A stretch of 9,322 nt of DNA from Comamonadaceae bacterium (lineage in GTDB: Bacteria; Pseudomonadota; Gammaproteobacteria; Burkholderiales; Burkholderiaceae_C), in assembly GCA_947372005.1 (NCBI GenBank), contig CANBRV010000075.1, forward strand, positions 1 to 9,322, read 5' to 3'. A program made the translations under genes and the position numbers. Below, one piece after another: positions 1 to 7,640 of the stretch (positions are counted from its first letter, which is position 1; each line of letters begins with the position of its first letter). A model generated the notes under the pieces. It saw only the letters and a program-made list of their open reading frames with translations. It was not told where the DNA came from and searched no databases.

Positions 1-1166
1 TTGGACACGGCCATCTCGTAACCCTCGCGGCGCATGTTTTCCAAAAGAATCGTCAAGTGCAATTCACCACGTCCCATGACCTGGAAGATACCTTCTTCGT
101 CGGTTTCGTTGACGCGCAGCGCGACATTGTGTTGCAATTCTTTTTGCAAGCGATCCCAAATTTGGCGACTAGTAACGTACTTACCTTCGCGGCCAGCCAG
201 TGGGCTGGTATTGACGCAAAAGTTCATAGTCAGCGTTGGCTCATCGACCTTCAACATCGGCAGCGGAGCGGGATTGGCAACGTCAGTCACAGTCACCCCA
301 ATACCAATACCTTCAATACCGTTAATCAGTACGATGTCGCCAGGGCCTGCCTCTGTTGCCTGAATACGATCGAGTCCTTGGAATTTGAGCACTTGATTGA
401 CGCGACCTTTAACGGCTTTGCCATCAGGCCCTTCCATCACGACGACATCCATCATTGGTTTGATCGTGCCTTGGCTAATACGGCCAACGCCGATACGTCC
501 GACAAAGGTAGAGAAGTCGAGTGCTGAGATTTGTAATTGCAATGGCGCAGCAGGATCACCTTTTTGCGCAGGCACGTGCTTTAAAACCGTGTTGAAGAGC
601 GCCGACATATCAGGCCCCCACTGCTCGCCTGGCTTGCCCTCTTCCATGGATGTCCAACCGTTAATACCCGATGCGTACACCACAGGAAAGTCAAGCTGCT
701 CGTCTGTTGCGCCGAGTTTGTCGAACAAATCGAACGCGGCATTAACCACGAAGTCAGGGCGTGCACCTGGCTTGTCCACTTTGTTCACTACCAAGATAGG
801 ACGCAGACCCAGCGCCAGTGCTTTTTTGGTCACGAAACGTGTTTGCGGCATCGGGCCTTCTTGTGCATCGATCAGCAGCACAACGCCGTCTACCATGGAG
901 AGCGCACGCTCGACCTCGCCACCAAAGTCCGCGTGTCCAGGAGTGTCAACGATATTGATGTGCGTACCTTCCCAGCTTACCGCGCAGTTTTTAGCGAGAA
1001 TGGTAATCCCGCGTTCGCGTTCGATGGCGTTGTTGTCCATGACGGTGTCAACCACTTTTTCGTGATCGGCAAAGGTTCCAGATTGACGCAGCAATTGATC
1101 GACCATGGTGGTTTTACCGTGGTCAACGTGCGCGATGATGGCGATGTTTCTGATTTGCTGGCTCAT
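1..1166 (-). CDS. typA: Translational GTPase TypA/BipA, N-terminal 388 residues (3' end beyond window)
   Basis: This is a ribosome-associated GTPase of the EF-G-like translation factor family, linked in other bacteria to cold and stress growth and to 50S assembly. The ATG at 1166-1164 opens a frame with no stop down to the left edge. The protein starts MSQQIRNIAIIAHVDHGKTT. G motifs are in order: G1 AHVDHGKT at about residues 12-19, ERGITI around 51-56 (switch I), DTPGH 74-78, and NKVD 128-131. They are followed by domain II (about 205-300) and the start of the EF-G domain III-like region. The family is about 600-610 residues long, so roughly a third lies outside the window. A purine-rich stretch (AGAGAGAAGAAGT) just upstream serves as the ribosome binding site. 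The gene lies 41 nt after truB with no intervening terminator, so it probably ends the operon or is at least reached by its transcript. TypA is distinguished from EF-G and LepA by its short spacing and by the sequence around switch I. The identification is secure; whether the gene is intact further left is unknown. Confidence 0.97.
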   Translation of the reverse strand, partial: MSQQIRNIAIIAHVDHGKTTMVDQLLRQSGTFADHEKVVDTVMDNNAIERERGITILAKNCAVSWEGTHINIVDTPGHADFGGEVERALSMVDGVVLLIDAQEGPMPQTRFVTKKALALGLRPILVVNKVDKPGARPDFVVNAAFDLFDKLGATDEQLDFPVVYASGINGWTSMEEGKPGEQWGPDMSALFNTVLKHVPAQKGDPAAPLQLQISALDFSTFVGRIGVGRISQGTIKPMMDVVVMEGPDGKAVKGRVNQVLKFQGLDRIQATEAGPGDIVLINGIEGIGIGVTVTDVANPAPLPMLKVDEPTLTMNFCVNTSPLAGREGKYVTSRQIWDRLQKELQHNVALRVNETDEEGIFQVMGRGELHLTILLENMRREGYEMAVS

Positions 1167-1185
1167 ACTTCTTCTCTCTTACTTT

Positions 1186-1210
1186 AAAAAATCTAATCTA
1201 AAAAAATCTA
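1186..1210 (-). repeat. Short T-rich direct repeat in the truB-typA gap
   Basis: On the minus strand the 10-mer TAGATTTTTT occurs twice, at 1210-1201 (starting with the truB stop codon) and at 1195-1186. A nine-base version, TAGATTTTT, also occurs in the rimP-nusA gap at 6977-6969. No inverted repeat accompanies it, so it is not an intrinsic terminator. It could be a chance product of AT-rich spacer DNA, an RNase or S1-binding U-rich tract, or part of a weak secondary promoter for typA. I cannot decide between these. Confidence 0.4.
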
Positions 1211-2170
1211 CGCGTTAAAACTCTGTATCTGAGCAATATCCAACGGACTGAGTAAGCGCGTGGGAATTAATTCCTCCGCTTTGATATGCGCACTGCCTAG
1301 CAACTGATCGCCCGGGCCATACACTTTCACAAATTCGTTGTCCTTCACTTCTGTCCTACGCCGCACGCCACTTAAAAAACGACCTGCGTTGTCACTATCC
1401 AAATCAACTCGCTGATATTGGCTCAGCATCACATCCACTGGCAGCAATAATGCCCCGCGAGCCTCATCAGACAAGGCCTCCAAAGCAGGCAGCGTAATTG
1501 CCTTGCCAATCTCAAAATCTCCTGTCGCCATGCGGCGCAGGCTGCTCAAATGTCCACCGCATCCTAAAAACTCACCAATATCCTCACCCAATGTTCGGAT
1601 GTATGTGCCTTTACTGCACGTCACCACTAAACCAAGCCTCTGATCATCCAACTTCGTGATGACAAGCTTGTGAATCACGATGGCACGTGCTGCTCGCTCT
1701 ACCTCTAACCCTTGCCGAGCCAGCTCATAAAGCGGCTTGCCGTCTTTCTTCAAAGCGCTGGTCATCGGTGGGATTTGTGAAATCGCACCCGTGAATCTCG
1801 CACAAGCTTCATCTAATAAGGCTTGCGCGGTCATTACCGACGTCACCTCTCGCGCTTCAATCACATCGCCTTCTGCATCACCCGTACTCGTCTTTTGCCC
1901 TAATTTCAGCGTTGCTTCGTATGTCTTCACCGCATCCAAATGGATGTGAGAAAACTTCGTCGCCGCACCAAAACAAATTGGCAGTACCCCTGTTGCCAGC
2001 GGGTCAAGCGTTCCTGTATGACCTGCTTTTTCACCGCGCAATAACCACTTTACTTTTTGCAGTGCATCGTTGCTCGATAGATGCAGTGGCTTATCTAGCA
2101 GTAACACCCCATGCAAAGGGCGACGCACAATTTTGACCCTTGCCGGACGCTCCTCTTTAATGCTCAACAC
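1208..2170 (-). CDS. truB: tRNA pseudouridine(55) synthase TruB
   Basis: TruB isomerises uridine 55 in the T-loop of elongator tRNAs to pseudouridine and also acts as a tRNA folding chaperone in the cytoplasm. The 320-residue product has the hallmark GVLLLDKP segment (21-28) and HTGTLDPLATGVLP (51-64), with catalytic Asp56. The KTYEA motif (82-86) carries the conserved Tyr, and SKGTYIRTLGEDIG (186-199) is also present. The tail after about residue 245 fits the C-terminal RNA-binding extension of proteobacterial TruB. The start is GTG at 2170-2168, preceded by AAGGA at 2181-2177 with a 6-nt gap. That GTG shares its first base with the last base of the rbfA TAG stop, so the two genes overlap by one nucleotide (TAGTG). 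No other in-frame start with a good site precedes the conserved domain. Translation is probably coupled to rbfA. Confidence 0.97.
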   Translation of the reverse strand: MLSIKEERPARVKIVRRPLHGVLLLDKPLHLSSNDALQKVKWLLRGEKAGHTGTLDPLATGVLPICFGAATKFSHIHLDAVKTYEATLKLGQKTSTGDAEGDVIEAREVTSVMTAQALLDEACARFTGAISQIPPMTSALKKDGKPLYELARQGLEVERAARAIVIHKLVITKLDDQRLGLVVTCSKGTYIRTLGEDIGEFLGCGGHLSSLRRMATGDFEIGKAITLPALEALSDEARGALLLPVDVMLSQYQRVDLDSDNAGRFLSGVRRRTEVKDNEFVKVYGPGDQLLGSAHIKAEELIPTRLLSPLDIAQIQSFNA

Positions 2171-2538
2171 TAATCTTCCTTAGCCTGTGTGGCTAGTGCC
2201 CTTGCTATCAAAGCATTCATATCAGCAGCCGACTCCATCGTGTGGTCATACTCAAAATGCAAGGTCGGCACGGTATGAATCTGCAAACGCTTAAACAAGA
2301 GCGTTCGCAAATAGCCCGCTGATTTTTGCAAACCAGCCAGGCACTCGTCTTTGTCACCCATCAGCTGACTGAAATACACCTTGGCATGCGCGTAATCAGG
2401 CGTGACATCCACGCCTGTAACCGTCACCATCCCGACGCGCGGATCCTTCACCTCGCGAGCGATGAGCTCGCCCAAATCACGTTGGATTTGGTCGGCCACG
2501 CGCAGGCTACGATTCGGAATAGATGACTGTTTTTTCAC
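2170..2538 (-). CDS. rbfA: 30S ribosome-binding factor RbfA
   Basis: RbfA binds the immature 30S subunit near the 5' region of 16S rRNA and helps late maturation, notably at low temperature. The 122-residue product is a normal family length and forms one type II KH domain. Visible landmarks are RVADQIQRDLGELI (13-26), with the family-typical helix 1, the KDPRVGMVTVTGVDVTPDYAHAKVYF strands starting near residue 31, and the KSAGYLR turn (72-78), which holds the interrupted KH motif. A strand-helix segment including LHFEYDHTME follows (about 93-102). The start is GTG at 2538-2536, with AAGG at 2548-2545 at a 6-nt gap. The infB stop is 14 nt upstream, and the gene ends in the one-base overlap with truB. 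This position directly after infB is typical of the bacterial nusA operon. There is nothing unusual apart from the GTG start. Confidence 0.96.
   Translation of the reverse strand: MKKQSSIPNRSLRVADQIQRDLGELIAREVKDPRVGMVTVTGVDVTPDYAHAKVYFSQLMGDKDECLAGLQKSAGYLRTLLFKRLQIHTVPTLHFEYDHTMESAADMNALIARALATQAKED
2177..2181 (-). promoter_or_regulatory. Shine-Dalgarno of truB inside rbfA
   Basis: AAGGA on the minus strand lies 6 nt before the GTG at 2170-2168, within the last codons of rbfA. It decides the GTG start of truB and, with the TAGTG stop/start overlap, suggests that ribosomes finishing rbfA re-initiate on truB. Confidence 0.75.
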
Positions 2539-2552
2539 GTCAAGCCTTATTT

Positions 2553-5369
2553 TTAAAGGGTTCTCGCGACTTCTTTGATTTCAAAGAACTCAAGAATATC
2601 GCCCACTTCAATATCGTTATAGCCCTTGATATTCAGTCCGCACTCAAAGCCTTCCTTGACTTCTTTCGCATCGTCTTTAAAGCGCTTGAGTGACTCGAGC
2701 TCACCCGTATAAATAACGGTGTTTTGACGCAGCAAACGCAAACGCGCTGTACGACGAACAAAGCCTGTGAGCACCATACAACCAGCAATCGAGCCGACTT
2801 TGCTGGCTTTGAACACTTGGCGAATTTCTGCCGAGCCAATCACTTCTTCACGCTTCTCAGGTGCCAGCATGCCGCCCATGGCTGCTTTAAGCTCATCCAC
2901 TGCGTCGTAAATGATGTTGTAGTAGCGAAGATCCACACCATTGTGCTCGGCGTGTTTACGCGCCTGCGCATCCGCACGGGTATTAAAGCCAATCACGACC
3001 GCTTTGGACGCAATCGCCAAGTTCACGTCGCTCTCGCTGATACCGCCCACGCCCGCATATACGACCTGCACTTTGATCTCATCCGTCGACAACTTGAGCA
3101 ATGACTGCGCAAGCGCTTCTTGTGAACCCTGCACGTCAGCCTTAATGATGATGGGCAGCATCTGCACATCACCTGAAGCCATATCGGTGAACATATTTTC
3201 CAGCTTAGCCGCTTGTTGCTTAGCCAGTTTAGTGTCGCGGAATTTACCTGAGCGATAGTTAGCAATTTCACGGGCACGGCGCTCATCTGCCATCACCATG
3301 AAATCGTCGCCTGCTTGCGCTACTTCTGTCAAACCTTGAATCTCGACAGGAATCGATGGTCCCGCTGACTTGATTGGCTTGCCGTTTTCGTCCAGCATGG
3401 CACGCACACGTCCCCAGCACGAACCCGCCAAAACCACATCACCCGCCTTGAGCGTGCCCGATTGAATCAAGACTGTCGCAACAGGTCCGCGGCCTTTATC
3501 CAGCCTTGCTTCCACAATCAGACCCTTAGCCATTGCTTCCACCGGGGCACGCAGCTCAAGCACCTCTGCTTGCAAAAGTACTTGCTCAAGCAATTCATCA
3601 ATGCCTTGCCCTGTACGAGCTGAAACTTGCATAAATGGAGAGTCACCGCCAAATGCTTCTGGCACAACTTCTTCAGCAATCAATTCGTTTTGTACGCGGT
3701 CAGGGCTAGCACCTGGCTTGTCAATCTTATTAATCGCCACAACAATCGGTACACCTGCGGCTTTAGCGTGCTTGATCGCTTCTTTAGTTTGCGGCATGAC
3801 ACCGTCATCTGCTGCCACCACCAAAATCACGATATCGGTCGCCTTGGCACCACGTGCACGCATGGCCGTAAAGGCTTCGTGACCAGGGGTGTCGAGGAAC
3901 GTCACCATGCCGCGTGGCGTCGTGACGTGATAAGCACCGATGTGCTGAGTAATTCCGCCTGCTTCTCCCGCAGCAACCTTGGCTGTACGGATGTAATCGA
4001 GCAGCGACGTCTTACCATGATCAACGTGACCCATGACAGTCACCACTGGCGCTCGCGGTAGCATTTCAGAGGATGAAGCCAACACTTCTTCTTCAGTGAA
4101 CGCTTCTGGATCATCCAGCGCTGCAATCACGGCCTTGTGCCCCATTTCCTCCACCACGATCATCGCGGTATCCTGATCCAGTGGCTGATTAATCGTGACC
4201 ATTTGCCCAAGCTTCATCAAGTGCTTGATGACCTCAGACGCTTTAACGGCCATTTTGTGCGCAAGATCCGCAACCGTAATAGTTTCCGGCACGTGCACTT
4301 CTATCACGCGTGCTTCCACTGGCTCTTGAGGCATTTGCTCTTCGCGTTCATCGCCCTTACGCTTACCGCGTGGGCCACCACGCCAAGACGAACGACCTAC
4401 GCCTCCAGATGTATCACCACGTGTTTTTAGCGCAGCCTTTTTCTTTTGCTCGTCTGTCCAAGTGGAGGACAGCTTCTCAGACTTAACTTCTTTCTTGCCA
4501 CCTTTTGCATCTGTTGTGGTTGCAGGCTTTTCACCCACTTTAGGCTTAACGCCTGTCCCCACAGCAGGCTTATGCAGCGTGCCTTTAGCCACTTCTGGCT
4601 TTTTCACAGGCTCAGGCTTTTTCGCAATCATCACACCACGGCTAGGCGCGCTCATCATGGCGCGAATCGCATCGGCTTCATCCATCGCCTTTTGGCGACG
4701 ATCTTTCAGATCTAAGGCTTTAGCTGCGTCATCGCTAGCTTGTTTTACTTGCTCTGCAGCAGCAATCTCTGTAGCAGATGGCCCAGCAGCTACTGGATCT
4801 ACAACAACGGGAGCTGGCTTGGCTTCCTCAGGAGCTGGTTTAGCGACTTCTTTGGCAGCAGCGGCACGAGCTGCACGCTCAGCCTCGTGCGCTTCGCGAA
4901 CAGCACGTCGCTCAGCCAACTCTTCTTCTTGACGACGAATCAGCTCGGCTTGACGCATGGCCTCTTGTTCGCGACGAGCCAGCTCGGCATCATCTAAGAA
5001 TGAAGCGGGCGGCGTATTGGATACCACTTCAGCTACTGCTGGAGCTGGCGCCACAATTGCTTCATCCTCATCACGCTGAACGAAAGTGCGTTTTTTACGC
5101 ACTTCTACTTGAATCGTACGAGCTTTGCCCGTGCTATCTGCCTGCTTAATTTCGGTGGTAGATTTTTTAACCAGCGTAATTTTTTTACGCTCACCCGTAG
5201 CAGTGCCGTGGCTGGTTTGTAAAAATCCAAGCAATTTTTGCTTATCAGCATCCGTTAGCGCATCAGATGCGCTTGCTTTGCTAACGCCCGCGCTACTTAA
5301 TTGCTCAAGTAGCAGGGCAGTTGTTTTTTTGAGTTCTTGCGCGAAATCGGCGACTGTAGTCGTAGACAT
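2553..5369 (-). CDS. infB: Translation initiation factor IF-2
   Basis: IF-2 is the GTPase that brings formyl-methionyl initiator tRNA to the 30S subunit and promotes 50S joining. The 938-residue protein shows the proteobacterial layout. A first IF2_N module spans about 1-52 (starting MSTTTVADFAQELKK), followed by a basic segment and a long charged and Ala/Pro-rich linker (about 100-340) with a coiled-coil-like Glu/Arg stretch at 125-175. A second IF2_N module covers about 360-415. The G domain begins near 437 with GHVDHGKT (447-454), GGITQH (471-476), DTPGH (493-497), NKID (547-550) and SAR (583-585). Domains II, III and the C-terminal tRNA-binding domain follow, with ECGLNIKGYNDIEVGD near 909-924. 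The ATG at 5369-5367 lies 16 nt after the nusA stop. GGAG lies 11 nt before it, a rather long spacing. The N-terminal wording resembles Burkholderiales IF-2. Shorter isoforms from internal starts are known in E. coli, but I cannot place one here. Confidence 0.98.
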   Translation of the reverse strand: MSTTTVADFAQELKKTTALLLEQLSSAGVSKASASDALTDADKQKLLGFLQTSHGTATGERKKITLVKKSTTEIKQADSTGKARTIQVEVRKKRTFVQRDEDEAIVAPAPAVAEVVSNTPPASFLDDAELARREQEAMRQAELIRRQEEELAERRAVREAHEAERAARAAAAKEVAKPAPEEAKPAPVVVDPVAAGPSATEIAAAEQVKQASDDAAKALDLKDRRQKAMDEADAIRAMMSAPSRGVMIAKKPEPVKKPEVAKGTLHKPAVGTGVKPKVGEKPATTTDAKGGKKEVKSEKLSSTWTDEQKKKAALKTRGDTSGGVGRSSWRGGPRGKRKGDEREEQMPQEPVEARVIEVHVPETITVADLAHKMAVKASEVIKHLMKLGQMVTINQPLDQDTAMIVVEEMGHKAVIAALDDPEAFTEEEVLASSSEMLPRAPVVTVMGHVDHGKTSLLDYIRTAKVAAGEAGGITQHIGAYHVTTPRGMVTFLDTPGHEAFTAMRARGAKATDIVILVVAADDGVMPQTKEAIKHAKAAGVPIVVAINKIDKPGASPDRVQNELIAEEVVPEAFGGDSPFMQVSARTGQGIDELLEQVLLQAEVLELRAPVEAMAKGLIVEARLDKGRGPVATVLIQSGTLKAGDVVLAGSCWGRVRAMLDENGKPIKSAGPSIPVEIQGLTEVAQAGDDFMVMADERRAREIANYRSGKFRDTKLAKQQAAKLENMFTDMASGDVQMLPIIIKADVQGSQEALAQSLLKLSTDEIKVQVVYAGVGGISESDVNLAIASKAVVIGFNTRADAQARKHAEHNGVDLRYYNIIYDAVDELKAAMGGMLAPEKREEVIGSAEIRQVFKASKVGSIAGCMVLTGFVRRTARLRLLRQNTVIYTGELESLKRFKDDAKEVKEGFECGLNIKGYNDIEVGDILEFFEIKEVARTL

Positions 5370-5385
5370 ATTTTTGTGGTCTCCA

Positions 5386-6951
5386 TCATGATTGAGCAGC
5401 GAACCAATGTGCGCGTGCTTTCATAATCAACGCTTTCGCAGCGTCTACGTCGAGTCCAGATAACTCTTGCAATTCATCCACGGCGAGATCAGCAAGATCG
5501 TCGCGTGTGTGGACATTGCCAACAGCTAGCTTGCCAACCAAGGCAGGCGTCACGCCGTCTAAATCAAGTAAGTCTTGCGAGGCTTCTTCCACGCCTTCTT
5601 CATTCGCAATTTCCATCGTCAGGAGTGCGTCTTTGGCCCGCGTACGCAGCTCATTGACGGTATCTTCGTCAAAACTTTCAATCTCTAGCATTTCTTGCAG
5701 CGGCACGTAGGCAACTTCTTCTAGCGTATTAAAGCCTTCTGCAATCAAAATATCGGCGACTTCTTGATCAACGTCAAGCTTGTCCATAAAGAGCTTACGG
5801 GTGCTAGTCATTTCATCGGCTTGTTTTTGCGCCGACTCAGCTGCATCCATGATGTTGATGCGCCACCCTGTCAGCTCAGCTGCCAAACGCACGTTTTGTC
5901 CGCCGCGACCAATGGCGATGGCCAAGTTCTCTTCGTCCACAACCACGTCCATAGCATGACGCTCTTCGTCAACCACAATCGAGGACACATTGGCAGGAGC
6001 CAGGGCGCCAATCACAAACTGCGCTGGATCTTCACTCCAGAGCACAATATCGACGCGCTCGCCAGCTAGTTCGGTCGTGACAGCCGTCACGCGGCTACCG
6101 CGCACGCCGACGCAAGTACCAATCGGATCGATGCGCTTGTCTTCCGTATGCACAGCAATTTTGGCGCGTGAACCTGGATCGCGAGCACAAGATTTAATTT
6201 CTAGCAAACCTTGCTCAATTTCAGGGACTTCGTTTTTGAAAAGTTCCATCATGAACTCTGGTGATGTACGCGAGAGCACGATTTGCGCACCACGCAGCGT
6301 GGTATCAACCTTCATGATCATGGCGCGAACACGGTCGCCAGAACGCAAATTTTCCTTCGGAATGATCTCGCCGCGGCGTAGACGTCCTTCGACACGGCCA
6401 CTCTCCACAATGATGTCACCCTTGTCCAGACGCTTGACCGTACCAACCAAAATCTTTTCACCGCGCGCCATAAAGTCAGAAAGTACCATCTCGCGCTCGG
6501 CATCACGAATTTTTTGCAAAATCACTTGCTTGGCCGTCATCGCACCAATGCGCCCAATGGGCACGGACTCAATCGGCTTCTCGATGTAGTCGCCCTCTTC
6601 CAAGTCAGCCAGCTGCTCTTGCGCTTCGGAGAGCAACTCTTCGGCATCGGGATTTTGCAGGCCTGCACTATCGGGCACGACCAACCAGCGGCGGAAGCTT
6701 TCATAGTTACCTGTATCGCGGTCAATCTGTACGCGAATATCAACTTCGCCTTCGTAAAATTTAGCGGTCGCTTGCGCCAGTGCGGCTTCCACAGCACCGT
6801 ACACGATATCGGCTTCCACATTTTTTTCCCGCGAAATTGCATCAACCAACATCAGCATTTCGCGATTTTGAGTCGGCTTCGCCGCCTCAGCTATCTCGGC
6901 TGCTTTTTTCTTTGACACACGCTTCACAGGTTTTTTAACAACTGCTTCCAT
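5386..6951 (-). CDS. nusA: Transcription termination/antitermination factor NusA, with N-terminal extension
   Basis: NusA binds RNA polymerase and nascent RNA, prolongs hairpin pauses, stimulates intrinsic termination and takes part in rRNA antitermination. The product has 521 residues. The polymerase-binding N-terminal domain runs from about 29 (NREMLMLVDAISREKNVEAD) to 155, and the S1 domain from about 162 to 230. KH1 contains GVRGSRV (282-288), and KH2 contains GRGGQNVRLA (348-357). Two acidic C-terminal repeats follow at about 388-450 and 458-515, as in gammaproteobacterial and betaproteobacterial NusA. Family members normally begin at the NRE segment. Here about 28 Lys/Ala-rich residues (MEAVVKKPVK... 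to KPTQ) precede it, with no Met at the usual start, and the ATG at 6951-6949 has GAGG at 6960-6957 with a 5-nt gap. Starting instead at Met32 or Met34 would remove conserved residues. The gene sits 30 nt after rimP and 16 nt before infB. Confidence 0.97.
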   Translation of the reverse strand: MEAVVKKPVKRVSKKKAAEIAEAAKPTQNREMLMLVDAISREKNVEADIVYGAVEAALAQATAKFYEGEVDIRVQIDRDTGNYESFRRWLVVPDSAGLQNPDAEELLSEAQEQLADLEEGDYIEKPIESVPIGRIGAMTAKQVILQKIRDAEREMVLSDFMARGEKILVGTVKRLDKGDIIVESGRVEGRLRRGEIIPKENLRSGDRVRAMIMKVDTTLRGAQIVLSRTSPEFMMELFKNEVPEIEQGLLEIKSCARDPGSRAKIAVHTEDKRIDPIGTCVGVRGSRVTAVTTELAGERVDIVLWSEDPAQFVIGALAPANVSSIVVDEERHAMDVVVDEENLAIAIGRGGQNVRLAAELTGWRINIMDAAESAQKQADEMTSTRKLFMDKLDVDQEVADILIAEGFNTLEEVAYVPLQEMLEIESFDEDTVNELRTRAKDALLTMEIANEEGVEEASQDLLDLDGVTPALVGKLAVGNVHTRDDLADLAVDELQELSGLDVDAAKALIMKARAHWFAAQS

Positions 6952-6956
6952 GATGA

Positions 6957-6963
6957 CCTCTCT
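6957..6963 (-). promoter_or_regulatory. Shine-Dalgarno of nusA supporting the extended start
   Basis: The minus strand reads AGAGAGG (6963-6957), then TCATC, then the ATG at 6951. This is the cleanest ribosome binding site in the window. It argues that the NusA N-terminal extension is really translated, because the conventional start position about 28 codons later is a CAA glutamine codon. Confidence 0.75.
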
Positions 6964-6981
6964 GAACTAAAAATCTAAAAA

Positions 6982-7575
6982 TCATTGACTACGGCCTTTG
7001 AAATTCACGATCGGCGCTAGCCTTGCTTCGCGTATTTCATGCCACTCAAAGCCCAGCGCATTCACCGCTGCGGCATCTAACTTCTTCTGACTCACCTTAG
7101 CGCCAGGCTTAGCGGGCTTGACCTCGTCGCGCCACACAATTTGCCACTGAGCTTGCTCTTTAGGGTCAGCACTCGCCTCTTGCTTCTCTAAAACCCCGCG
7201 AAATTTGCGACGGCTCACGGTAATACCTTGATCCGCCTGCTGCCCCGCTTGGCCAATTGGGTTTTTCAGCGTGATGTCAATCACCTCACCTGCAAACCTT
7301 GCTAAATCCAGCTCATGCCGCAATAAACGGTCAATACCTGGGCTGGATACCTCTAATCGCGAATAATCCACACCTTCAACTTCCAGTACATACTGAAGTT
7401 GCCGTGTGACCCGCTCGCAATCATCGACTTGCACGTACTGCTCAGGTCCGCCCGGCACATGGGGCAACTCAATCGTCACACGTAGCAACCCACCAGCCGA
7501 GCGCTGCACTTCGACAAGGTCTAGGCCCAGTCCTTTGACAGTTTGCTCAATAACAGTTTGGTAGCCGGTCTGCAT
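6982..7575 (-). CDS. rimP: Ribosome maturation factor RimP
   Basis: RimP binds 16S rRNA and protein S12 and is needed for efficient 30S assembly. The 197-residue product has the N-terminal alpha/beta domain with DDCERVTRQLQYVLEVEG (51-68), then the signature DYSRLEVSSPGIDRLLRHEL (70-89), where family members usually have DRPL instead of DRLL. A C-terminal SH3-like domain follows from about 96. It is longer than the roughly 150-residue E. coli protein because of insertions at about 106-118 (Gly/Gln-rich) and about 137-170 (Lys/Ala-rich). Longer RimP forms are, as far as I recall, common in the Comamonadaceae. The ATG at 7575-7573 fits the family N-terminus, but it has no Shine-Dalgarno: 19 nt of almost pure pyrimidine precede it. 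It is the first gene of the operon, 30 nt before nusA, and lies just behind a terminator hairpin. Confidence 0.95.
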   Translation of the reverse strand: MQTGYQTVIEQTVKGLGLDLVEVQRSAGGLLRVTIELPHVPGGPEQYVQVDDCERVTRQLQYVLEVEGVDYSRLEVSSPGIDRLLRHELDLARFAGEVIDITLKNPIGQAGQQADQGITVSRRKFRGVLEKQEASADPKEQAQWQIVWRDEVKPAKPGAKVSQKKLDAAAVNALGFEWHEIREARLAPIVNFKGRSQ

Positions 7576-7587
7576 AAAAAATGAACG

Positions 7588-7613
7588 AAAAAAAGGGCGG
7601 TTGGTATCCGCCC
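7588..7613 (-). terminator. Intrinsic terminator between the transporter and rimP
   Basis: On the minus strand GGGCGG (7613-7608) pairs perfectly with CCGCCC (7600-7595) across a 7-nt loop (ATACCAA) and is followed at once by seven T residues (7594-7588). This is a textbook Rho-independent terminator 28 nt after the transporter stop. Its U-tract ends only 12 nt before the rimP ATG, so any transcript entering rimP from upstream must pass it. On the plus strand the hairpin lacks an adjacent T-run, so it works in one direction only. Confidence 0.85.
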
Positions 7614-7640
7614 TACTTGCCTTTTTGGTTGATGCGTCAG

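Noticed and set aside
57..1187. Long plus-strand open frames (57-527, 397-1065, 843-1187) opposite typA
   Set aside because: They are mirror images of a highly conserved GTPase coding sequence, have no recognisable domains or ribosome binding sites, and disappear when the minus-strand typA frame is read.
1167..1207. Intrinsic terminator between truB and typA
   Set aside because: There are T-runs but no GC-rich inverted repeat before them, so a terminator cannot be supported.
4462..4932. Plus-strand Ser/Ala-rich open frame opposite the infB linker
   Set aside because: It is the complement of the repetitive Ala/Lys/Glu-rich IF-2 linker. Biased codons there suppress stops on the other strand, so this is not a gene.
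7630..7639. TGATGCGTCA near-palindrome between the -10 and the terminator, as an operator or antiterminator arm
   Set aside because: The symmetry is imperfect (8 of 10), it is short, and it does not pair convincingly with the terminator stem, so I see no alternative fold to support a riboswitch or classical attenuator.
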